Shown here one piece after another: positions 6,002 to 10,812 of a stretch of DNA of 10,812 nucleotides. Position numbers and translations under genes: made by a program. Position 1 is the first letter of the stretch; each line of letters opens with the position of its first letter. Source of the stretch: a bacterium (GTDB lineage: Bacteria > Chloroflexota > Dormibacteria > UBA8260 > Bog-877); contig JAKAVU010000069.1 in the NCBI GenBank assembly GCA_021817185.1, forward strand, positions 1 to 10,812, read 5' to 3'. The notes under the pieces are model-generated. The model did no database searches. It was not told where the DNA came from and was given only the letters and a program-made list of their open reading frames with translations.

Positions 6002-7132
6002 TCACGTGGTCCGCTGGAGCAACGCGCCCAAGCGGTCGGCCGCCTGGCGCTTGAGCGATGGAATGACCCCGGCGTAGGTGCTGGCCGTGAGGTTCACAGA
6101 GGTATGCCCGAGCAGGCTGGAGACGGTGCTCAAGTCGGCTCCGGAGGCGAGCATGAGCCCGGCGAAGGCGTGGCGCAGGTGGTGCCAGTGCATCGGCGGG
6201 AGTCCGGCGGCCGAGAGCGCCCCAGCGAACTGGTGGGTGATCGCGCTCCCGCTCCGAGGCGCTCCCGTCGCCGTGGTGAAGGCCAGGCCGGGGATCGGCT
6301 CCCGCCACCGGCCACCGGCTGCGAGCCGAGCCTCAAGCTGGCACTGGCGCTCTTGGGCGAGCGCCTCCACGGCATCGGCTGTCAGTGGCACCGTGCGCCT
6401 GCTGGTGCGGCTCTTGACCTCCACCAGCCGGTACTCCCCACCGAGGCGCTGGAGGGCTTGGGTGACGTGTAGCTCACCCTCTGCCACGTCCTGCCACCTG
6501 AGCCCGAGCAGCTCACCTTGCCTGAGGCCAGTGTGGACAGCGACGGTTGCCATCCGTCGGAGCCCGTCGTCGTGCAGTGCGTCGAGTAGAGCCTGGGCCT
6601 GCTCAGGCGTGAGGATGCGCGGCGGCTGGTGCGGCACCCTGGGCGCTGAGGCAAGCTGAGCGGAGTTGCGCCCGACCTGGCCCCACCTCTCGGCGTCCGC
6701 GAGGGCGGTTCGGAGGGTCGCGCGCACATGAGCGCACGTTTGAGGGCTGAGCCCCGACGCCTGCATCTTGGCGAGCATCGCAGCCACATCCTGCGGCGAG
6801 AGGGCAGCCAGCTTGAGCGACCCTATTTGCCGGGAGATAAGGGCGCTCATGTAGCGGTAGTGCCGCATGGTCCGCGGGCGGACCCGTGAAGCAACCGACT
6901 CCAGCCAGGTATCGAGATAGGCTGACACGCTGGTGCGACCATCGACTGAAGGCAGCCCAGAGGCCGTCTGCTGTTTGAGCGCGCGAAGTTTCGCCAGCGC
7001 TTCCGCTTGGGTGGCGGCGTAGACAGAGCGGCGCTCCCGGCCGGCCCTGCCCCATCCAAGCGTGACGGAGCCGACCCAGCGGCCATCCGAGCGCTGATAG
7101 ACGGAGCCCTCGCCGGGGCCACGGCGGCTCAT
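6002..7132 (-). CDS. int: Tyrosine recombinase (phage/ICE-type integrase)
   Basis: Site-specific recombinase that would insert and, with an excisionase, remove an integrative element at a tRNA-type site. The 376 residues are full length. Order: N-terminal arm-binding domain (GEGSVYQRSDGRWVGSV to about 60), SAM-like core-binding domain (about 67-150), catalytic domain (about 170-365). All catalytic residues are present: Arg204 in HTGLRQGELLGLRW, Lys240 in VEVKSRTSRR, His317 and Arg320 in HHLRHAFAG, His343 in LLGHTS, nucleophile Tyr353 in STYAGV. The frame is open far upstream, but the ATG at 7132 fits the family N-terminus and overlaps the preceding stop by 4 bases (ATGA), indicating coupled translation. 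It is not next to either attachment-like site (5.9 and 2.1 kb away), so which one it serves is unknown. Confidence 0.95.
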   Translation of the reverse strand: MSRRGPGEGSVYQRSDGRWVGSVTLGWGRAGRERRSVYAATQAEALAKLRALKQQTASGLPSVDGRTSVSAYLDTWLESVASRVRPRTMRHYRYMSALISRQIGSLKLAALSPQDVAAMLAKMQASGLSPQTCAHVRATLRTALADAERWGQVGRNSAQLASAPRVPHQPPRILTPEQAQALLDALHDDGLRRMATVAVHTGLRQGELLGLRWQDVAEGELHVTQALQRLGGEYRLVEVKSRTSRRTVPLTADAVEALAQERQCQLEARLAAGGRWREPIPGLAFTTATGAPRSGSAITHQFAGALSAAGLPPMHWHHLRHAFAGLMLASGADLSTVSSLLGHTSVNLTASTYAGVIPSLKRQAADRLGALLQRTT

Positions 7133-7248
7133 GCCAACCCTAGCCAGACGAGCACAAGCAGCACCGCCACGAGCACGAGTACCAGCGGCACGCGGCCAAC
7201 CCAGGGTAGGCGAACGTAAAGCCTGGGCCGGTAGTGGCGGCGTGTCAC
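7129..7248 (-). CDS. 39-residue single-span membrane peptide
   Basis: A tiny gene between the HTH gene and int, with GTG start and TGA stop. The N-terminal half is strongly basic and aromatic (MTRRHYRPRLYVRLPWVGR) and the C-terminal half is one uninterrupted hydrophobic helix, PLVLVLVAVLLVLVWLGLA, to the last residue. This is the profile of a small inner-membrane protein with a cytoplasmic N-terminus. Support for a real gene comes from exact 4-base overlaps on both sides: GTGA with the upstream HTH stop, ATGA with the int start. Small membrane proteins of this kind, including spread (Spd) proteins, occur in actinobacterial mobile elements, but I cannot assign it to a named family. An opposite-strand frame is low-complexity Thr/Ser and not credible. 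Confidence 0.6.
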   Translation of the reverse strand: MTRRHYRPRLYVRLPWVGRVPLVLVLVAVLLVLVWLGLA

Positions 7249-7616
7249 GCTGCACCTGCTCGACGCTTCCTGATCGGGCTGGCGGGCGCGTTCGCACCTG
7301 CCACACCAGGCCCGGACGGGTAACCGAGCAGGCCACGCTCCCGCGCCTGGCGCACATATTTCGAAGCGCCGGGACGGCTGACGTGGAAGGCCTGCTCGAC
7401 AGCCCGGAGTGGCGACCCGCCAAGCTCCAGCGCACGTCGGTACACCTGCGCCACCTCCTCAAAGTGCTGCGGTGGCAGGCGGTTGCCTCTGCGATTCGCC
7501 GACTCGCGGCCGCCGCGCGACGTGCTGCTGGTCGGCGCGGAGTATGTGAGGGCCTGCTCTGGCCGGCTCGGCCTGGAGAGTGGGGCTCGGCAACTGAGCC
7601 ATCGCTCCCTTCCCAT
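7245..7616 (-). CDS. Helix-turn-helix DNA-binding protein
   Basis: A 123-residue protein with a homeodomain-like HTH in its middle: RLPPQHFEEVAQVYRRALEL, then GGSPLRAVEQAFHVSRPGAS, then KYVRQARERGLLG (about residues 48-100). The V-x-x-A-F-x-V-S-R-x-x-A-x-(K/R)-(Y/W)-V pattern is the recognition-helix signature of small HTH proteins encoded beside integrases in actinobacterial elements. The tail is basic (SPIRKRRAGAA). The first ~40 residues look disordered, so the ATG at 7616 is only the best available start, with AGG a few bases upstream. The TGA overlaps the start of the membrane peptide gene by 4 bases, so it is the first gene of the HTH-peptide-int unit. It may control the unit or act as a recombination directionality factor; inferred from position. 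Confidence 0.7.
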   Translation of the reverse strand: MGRERWLSCRAPLSRPSRPEQALTYSAPTSSTSRGGRESANRRGNRLPPQHFEEVAQVYRRALELGGSPLRAVEQAFHVSRPGASKYVRQARERGLLGYPSGPGVAGANAPASPIRKRRAGAA

Positions 7617-8029
7617 TGGCCTAAGCTCAGCTCTCAACCCAGCCGATGCGCCACCGTAACGCTGCCTGCCATCACCGATGCTGGGCCATCCACCCAGCTT
7701 CGGGTGGACCCACCTCCAGAAAGCCGGTATCCGCCCGGCACAGCTTGATGCGGGCCAGCTGAGCGGTGAGACTGGATGAGCGTCCTGAGGCGCCTTACCA
7801 CGAGTGGTCAGGTTCGCCCGAAGCATCGCCATCACGGCGCACATCGGCACGGGCCGCCAGCAGCCCGAGAAGGAGGAGTTCTCGATGCTCGGTACTGGCG
7901 CTGGACTCTTGCCGCTGTTCGGGTGACCCAGCTCGCTGCTATCGGGTGTTCCCCGAACGTACCGCTCAGCGAGAGGTGCAGCACGCCCATAGCGCCGGGA
8001 GTGGGCGCCCCCTCTGTCCCAGGCGCTCA
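7617..8029. other. Gap between GNAT fusion gene and HTH-int unit
   Basis: About 410 bases. A plus-strand frame (7804-7926) would encode a plausible 40-residue peptide ending PEKEEFSMLGTGAGLLPLFG, and AAGGAGG at 7870-7876 lies 8 bases before an in-frame ATG (7885) that leaves just 13 residues; I rate it as unproven. GCGCC/GGCGC (7992-7996 with 8004-8008) forms a short hairpin about 20 bases after the fusion gene stop but has no T run. A long minus frame through the region is not protein-like. Confidence 0.35.
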
Positions 8030-8893
8030 CTACCCAAGCCACTTCACGAGTTGGAGAGCTGGGTTCTCCGGACCCCACAGCGCCGGGAACTCTTCGAGCG
8101 GTCTGAAGCCGCACGCGACGTAGAAGGCGCGCGAGGCAGCGTAGCCGGGGTGGGGTCGCCGCTCGCTCAAGGTCTTCACCTGAAGGTACTCAATGCCTTG
8201 CGCGAGCGCTTGATGCTCCAGAGACTCGACGAGGCGCCTTCCGACACCGCGGCGCCGGAAGGCCGGGCGTACGCCCATCACGTAGATCTCCGCCGCGTAG
8301 CGGCTGTGCTGGACCGTCGTGAGGAAGCCCACGTCTTCAGCTCCGATCGACGCAATCAAAGTCGGCGACCGGTCGGCGACGCCGACGTAGTGGTCGACAG
8401 CCTCCTCGATCGCGAACCACTCGGTGAGCTCACCGAGGACGCGACGGCAGATAGCCCCGCTGTTGAGCGCCTGTACGCGAACGACGGCGTCTTCGGCGCC
8501 TGCCGGATCTGCCCGAGGGGAAGGGGCTGGGTCCGAAAGATGGGCACTTCCCTCCCGGTACACCCGCACAGACGTGAGTAGTCCTCTGCGGGCAGTGAAG
8601 AAGGGCGCGATCGGGTCCTCGACTGGCCTCCCGTCGAGGACCATGTGCTCGACGCACTCCATCGCCGCGCAATCCCCGTCCACGACCAGATGCAACACCT
8701 CCAGGCGTGGAGCACGGGCCCAGAGCCAGTCGTCGAACACTGTCCGCAGCGCGTCCCGCCCGTTGACCACGTCGGAGCCGGTGTGCCAGGTGATCTCCTC
8801 GGCGAAGCCTCTGAGGAGTCGCTCGGTATCGTGAGCATTGAAGGCATCGATGTGCTCCTCCAGCACGGTTCGGAGGTCCGGCTGGTCGGTCAT
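8030..8893 (-). CDS. SnoaL-like (NTF2 fold) / GNAT acetyltransferase fusion
   Basis: A 287-residue two-domain protein. Residues about 1-115 are a SnoaL/NTF2-like domain: VLEEHIDAFNAHDTERLLRG, then WHTGSDVVNGRDALRTVFDD, then beta strands LEVLHLVVDGDCAAMEC and FTARRGLLTSVRVYREG. After a Pro/Ser/Ala linker (about 118-132) comes a GNAT acetyltransferase, with acetyl-CoA-binding motif A in YVMGVRPAFRRRGVGRRLVE (R-R-x-G-x-G) and the closing helix and strand SRAFYVACGF. The GNAT half resembles small-molecule or aminoglycoside N-acetyltransferases; the SnoaL half may bind a small molecule or a partner. No substrate can be named. ATG at 8893 with AGGA 7 bases upstream. It stands alone, apparently with its own promoter. 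A fusion of two formerly separate cargo genes is likely. Confidence 0.9.
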   Translation of the reverse strand: MTDQPDLRTVLEEHIDAFNAHDTERLLRGFAEEITWHTGSDVVNGRDALRTVFDDWLWARAPRLEVLHLVVDGDCAAMECVEHMVLDGRPVEDPIAPFFTARRGLLTSVRVYREGSAHLSDPAPSPRADPAGAEDAVVRVQALNSGAICRRVLGELTEWFAIEEAVDHYVGVADRSPTLIASIGAEDVGFLTTVQHSRYAAEIYVMGVRPAFRRRGVGRRLVESLEHQALAQGIEYLQVKTLSERRPHPGYAASRAFYVACGFRPLEEFPALWGPENPALQLVKWLG

Positions 8894-8899
8894 GCGCCC

Positions 8900-8905
8900 A
8901 TCCTA
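8900..8905 (-). promoter_or_regulatory. -10-like box close to the fusion gene start
   Basis: The minus strand reads TAGGAT, a good -10 hexamer (TA-x-x-x-T), 6 bases before the ATG at 8893. Transcription would then begin at or beside the A of the start codon, giving a leaderless mRNA, which is common in high-GC Gram-positives. The box lies in the loop of a 5-bp palindrome (GCCCA 8896-8900 with TGGGC 8908-8912), a possible operator. AGGA inside the box could alternatively act as a ribosome site. No clear -35 is seen. Confidence 0.35.
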
Positions 8906-9185
8906 ACTGGGCAGGCGCATGGCCACGGAAGTCGACACCCCGTCACGCAATAGCGGGAAGGTGACATGGGCTGGTGGACACCTTCTGACCGCGCCGTGAT
9001 GGGCTCGGAGCTGAGGTTCGCCGGATCACCTCGCTGGAGGGAGTGACCACGAAGTGCGGCGAGCGTGGCTTCCCAACTTTCTGATGTTGGCCCGCTCGAG
9101 GAACGGCTCGCGGCCGGTGAGTTCGGCCCAGTGGTGATTGATCCGTCAACCGCGGTCGCTGGTCGCGCGGACTCGTGCAAGGCTC
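8906..9185. other. Non-coding stretch left of the second att-like site
   Basis: No gene with family resemblance on either strand. It contains no D arm or anticodon arm that would complete the tRNA fragment to its right, although CGGCCCA at 9124-9130 could pair with six of the seven bases of the fragment's acceptor strand; the intervening bases do not fold as a tRNA. This would be the element side of the attachment site. Confidence 0.35.
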
Positions 9186-9218
9186 AGGTCGTGGGTTGAA
9201 GTCCCACCGGGCCGACCA
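9186..9218 (+). other. tRNA 3'-end fragment (T arm, acceptor, CCA), probable att site
   Basis: AGGTC (variable loop, 9186-9190), a perfect 5-bp T stem GTGGG/CCCAC (9191-9195 and 9203-9207) around loop TTGAAGT, acceptor strand CGGGCCG (9208-9214), discriminator A and CCA (9216-9218). The loop has G where the usual TTC has C, a sign of decay. Upstream bases do not form the anticodon or D arm, so only the 3' end is present. CGGGCCG with discriminator A would suit a proline-type tRNA with a C1-G72 pair, but the isotype cannot be fixed. Sequence and strand differ from the tRNA-Thr fragment at 82-131, so it marks another integration event. Confidence 0.65.
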
Positions 9219-9276
9219 TCCTTGATCTCACAGAGTGCCGCCAGATGCCACCAAGGTTCCCCTCCGTCCGTGCGAC

Positions 9277-9345
9277 AGTCGGTAGGTCAGTCAGTAGTCG
9301 GCGCACTTCGCTGGCCAATACGACACGCGGAGAGTTAGTCAGTAG
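9277..9345 (+). repeat. Three AGTC(G/A)GTAG repeats at 12-base multiples
   Basis: AGTCGGTAG at 9277-9285, AGTCAGTAG at 9289-9297 and AGTCAGTAG at 9337-9345. Start-to-start distances are 12 and 48 bases, both multiples of 12. The set lies 58 bases after the CCA end of the second tRNA fragment and about 100 bases from the xis gene. Direct repeats here fit arm-type integrase or excisionase sites of the element carrying xis-rep-ftsK. The role is inferred from position. Confidence 0.5.
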
Positions 9346-9446
9346 AGCGGGGCCCCGAGGCATGACCGAGGCGTTGACATGGGAGCATGTGACTTCCAGC
9401 ACGTCGTCAGGAGACTGCGGCGCCAGCCTGCGGCTTGGCGCGGGGA

Positions 9447-9716
9447 TCAATCGGGTGGATTCCGCCGAGGTGCGAGGGCGCGTGAAGAGGAAGACCGCCG
9501 GCCGTCACCCGTACGGGAGGGCGGCGGCAGCTCCGACTCCGCCACCCCCGCCTGGCGGGCTGTCCAGGCTCGCACGTCGGCTGGCCGGAGGCGGATGGCA
9601 CGCCCCACCCGCACAACCGGTATCTCACCTCGAGCGATCAGCGTCCATGTGAGCGTCCGCCCCACCCTGAGGTACTGCTGCAGATCCTGGACCGTCCAGA
9701 GCGCCTCATCCGCCAT
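9447..9716 (-). CDS. xis: Excisionase-family winged-helix DNA-binding protein
   Basis: An 89-residue protein of the HTH_17/excisionase type: LWTVQDLQQYLRVGRTLTWT, then LIARGEIPVVRVGRAIRLRP, then ADVRAWTARQ. The pattern (W/L)-T-V-x-D-(L/V)-x-x-Y-L ... G-x-I-P-x-x-R-x-G-R-x-x-R-x-x-x-x-D-(V/L) covers residues 6-53. Its role would be to bend attachment-site DNA and favour excision. The C-terminal 35 residues are basic and Ser/Pro-rich. The ATG at 9716 has AGGTGG 8 bases upstream; an in-frame GTG at 9740 overlaps the upstream rep stop by 4 bases (GTGA) and may be used instead. In related elements int follows xis, but here the next 230 bases hold only the repeats and the tRNA fragment. Confidence 0.88.
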   Translation of the reverse strand: MADEALWTVQDLQQYLRVGRTLTWTLIARGEIPVVRVGRAIRLRPADVRAWTARQAGVAESELPPPSRTGDGRRSSSSRALAPRRNPPD

Positions 9717-9736
9717 CCTGGGTCCACCTGCGTTGC

Positions 9737-10351
9737 TCACGGAGTCGCACCCACTACGAAAGCGGCCCAGAGGAGCGTGTGCGAGGAGATCGAATGCCCC
9801 GCCACCACAACGCTGACGGCGGCGCGCCAGAGGTCGCCGAACTCCCAAGCGCTCAGAGCCTGGTCCTGGGCCGGCATCGAGTACACCCGGCGGCAGACTC
9901 CCCGGCAGTGAAATCGGTCGAAGTTGTCCATGGGGGGCGACCAGTTCTCGGTGTCGCAGTACAGGTCGAGACGGGAGATCCCGAGCACAGGCTCGGCTCG
10001 CGTCACGTTCGCGGCCAGCCACTCCGAGATCTCAGCCACGGCCCGGTCCGGACCGCGTGAGTGGAGGTAGGCTGAGTGAGCCTGGATGAACACCGGCGGG
10101 AACGGAGCCGCACCGCCGATCGCCACCTCGATGTTGGGGGAGCTGGCCCAGAACGGATAGCTCCGCCAGCCGTGGGGACGGAGCGCGACCGAGAGGGACT
10201 GCTCCCCCCAGGTGACCACCTGGACCTCCTTGGTGCGCTGCGCCTCCGCCTTCAGCGCCTCCAGGAAGGCCAGCAGCCCGTCCTGCAGCTCCCCTCGGAC
10301 GGAGCAATGGAGCGTGTCCACGCCAGCACTCAGGATCCTGAGCTCGTCCAT
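9737..10351 (-). CDS. rep: Rep_trans-like replication initiator, C-terminally truncated
   Basis: A 204-residue protein resembling rolling-circle-type replication initiators of actinobacterial integrative elements. The opening ILSAGVDTLHCSVRG is the typical first strand. SYPFWASSPNIEVAIGGAAP, VFIQAHSAYLHSRG and especially GISRLDLYCD (125-133) match the Rep_trans hallmark (S-R-(I/L)-D-L-x-x-D). LSAWEFG (166-172) corresponds to the L-S-G-F-x-F-G motif, normally followed by the (V/I)-x-x-(R/I)-Y-(D/N)-K-T active-site segment. Here that segment and everything after it are missing: the frame continues with unrelated sequence from about position 9835 and stops at 204 residues, against 300-400 usually. 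Probably non-functional. Its ATG shares one base with the FtsK stop (TGATG), and its stop overlaps a possible xis GTG start. Confidence 0.65.
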   Translation of the reverse strand: MDELRILSAGVDTLHCSVRGELQDGLLAFLEALKAEAQRTKEVQVVTWGEQSLSVALRPHGWRSYPFWASSPNIEVAIGGAAPFPPVFIQAHSAYLHSRGPDRAVAEISEWLAANVTRAEPVLGISRLDLYCDTENWSPPMDNFDRFHCRGVCRRVYSMPAQDQALSAWEFGDLWRAAVSVVVAGHSISSHTLLWAAFVVGATP

Positions 10352-10812
10352 CACGATGGGTCCGAGAGCTCGTCTGAAGTGGGGCATGTATTTTCCGACC
10401 ACTGTGTGACAGGGCCAGTGGTCGGTCGGACCCTCCCGGAACCCCACCTGCCGAGCAGCAGCTCCCGGCTCTCCTCCACCGAGCAGTCGACCGCCTGGAA
10501 CACCTCCACCGCCTCGTGGGCGAAGACCGCCCGGCCCGGGTGCGCCGGCAGCAGCGAGGCTCTGTCGCTGTCGATCAGGATGAGGCTGTTCAGGGCGGCT
10601 CTGACCCGGAAGGCCACGGTGCCGTCGAGGTTGGCCTTCAGCTGCCCCGGCACCGCCTCGGCATCCGGTCTCTGGGTGCAGCAGACGAGGTGGATGTCCA
10701 CCGATCTCCCGAGCCTGGCGATCTCACAGAGCCGCCCGGTGGCCGCCTGTTGGGCGGCCCGGGCGGCCCGGTCGTCGCCGAGGTCGCGAACCGTCAGTTC
10801 GGCCACCTCGTC
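10351..10812 (-). CDS. FtsK/SpoIIIE-type DNA translocase (TraB-like), C-terminal part
   Basis: The C-terminal 153 residues of a larger protein; the gene continues beyond the right edge. The first two visible codons give D-E, the end of the Walker B motif, then a helix AARAAQQAATGRLCEIARLG and SVDIHLVCCTQRPDAEAVPG, the sensor strand and T-Q-R-P motif of FtsK/SpoIIIE ATPases. KANLDGTVAFRV, DSDRASLLPAHPGRAVF and a short variable tail follow. In actinomycete integrative and conjugative elements, a single FtsK-like TraB pumps double-stranded DNA between mycelial cells. Order ftsK-rep-xis with overlapping genes supports that reading over chromosomal FtsK. The ATPase core left of the visible part cannot be judged. 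Confidence 0.92.
   Translation of the reverse strand, partial: DEVAELTVRDLGDDRAARAAQQAATGRLCEIARLGRSVDIHLVCCTQRPDAEAVPGQLKANLDGTVAFRVRAALNSLILIDSDRASLLPAHPGRAVFAHEAVEVFQAVDCSVEESRELLLGRWGSGRVRPTTGPVTQWSENTCPTSDELSDPS

Noticed and set aside
6078..7219. Several open frames on the plus strand opposite int
   Set aside because: Typical antisense shadows of a GC-rich gene, with Ser/Arg/Pro-rich composition.
6002..7462. Integrase starting at 7462 with about 110 extra N-terminal residues
   Set aside because: The extra residues are Arg/Trp/Ala-rich, match no integrase and overlap the HTH and membrane peptide genes; the ATG at 7132 gives the normal N-terminus.
7617..8114. Long N-terminal extension of the HTH frame up to 8114
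   Set aside because: The composition is not protein-like, there is no ribosome site, and it overlaps the SnoaL-GNAT gene.
9124..9218. A complete tRNA with long variable arm
   Set aside because: The acceptor strands could nearly pair, but no D arm, anticodon loop with T33 or foldable stem exists between them.
1..10812. CRISPR array, insertion sequence or rRNA
   Set aside because: No spaced repeat series, transposase motif or rRNA sequence was seen; the only repeats are the short ones near the att-like sites.

Overview
The window looks like GC-rich accessory chromosome from a soil-type, high-GC bacterium such as an actinomycete or a related lineage (for example the Dormibacterota). This rests on frequent GTG starts, 1- to 4-base gene overlaps and the gene families present; nothing fixes the taxon. 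No housekeeping gene is visible. It reads as stacked remains of integrative elements: two tRNA 3'-end fragments that look like attachment sites, one complete tyrosine integrase, an excisionase, a shortened replication initiator and the end of an FtsK/TraB-type translocase.

Left end (1-960): a tRNA-Thr(UGU) 3' half on the minus strand lies between two sets of direct repeats with 12-base period, the layout expected of an integrase attachment site. Directly beside it on the minus strand are a DUF2283 gene and a HicA/HicB toxin-antitoxin pair.

Cargo (961-5952): mostly sparse coding with long gaps. It holds four predicted lipoproteins with unrelated sequences (one full of Ser/Thr/Pro, one short plus-strand protein, one with a carboxypeptidase-regulatory-like beta domain, one PepSY-like), a small zinc-ribbon ORF, a beta-rich reading frame broken by a TGA, and a DUF4258-like ORF that loses family resemblance after its first third.

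Integration module (5952-7616, minus): a helix-turn-helix protein, a 39-residue single-span membrane peptide and a 376-residue tyrosine integrase are joined by two 4-base stop/start overlaps, so they are probably translated as a coupled unit. Next upstream is a SnoaL-like/GNAT fusion protein (8030-8893) with a -10-like box just before its start.

Right end (8906-10812): a second tRNA 3' fragment on the plus strand, three copies of a 9-base repeat at multiples of 12 bases, then (minus strand, reading from the right edge) ftsK/traB -> rep -> xis. These three genes overlap end to end, the layout of actinomycete integrative and conjugative elements, but rep is shortened and no integrase lies between xis and the attachment-like site. 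The two tRNA fragments differ in sequence and face different strands, so they belong to different integration events. The likeliest reading is accretion and decay of at least two elements, with the lipoprotein and toxin-antitoxin genes as cargo.
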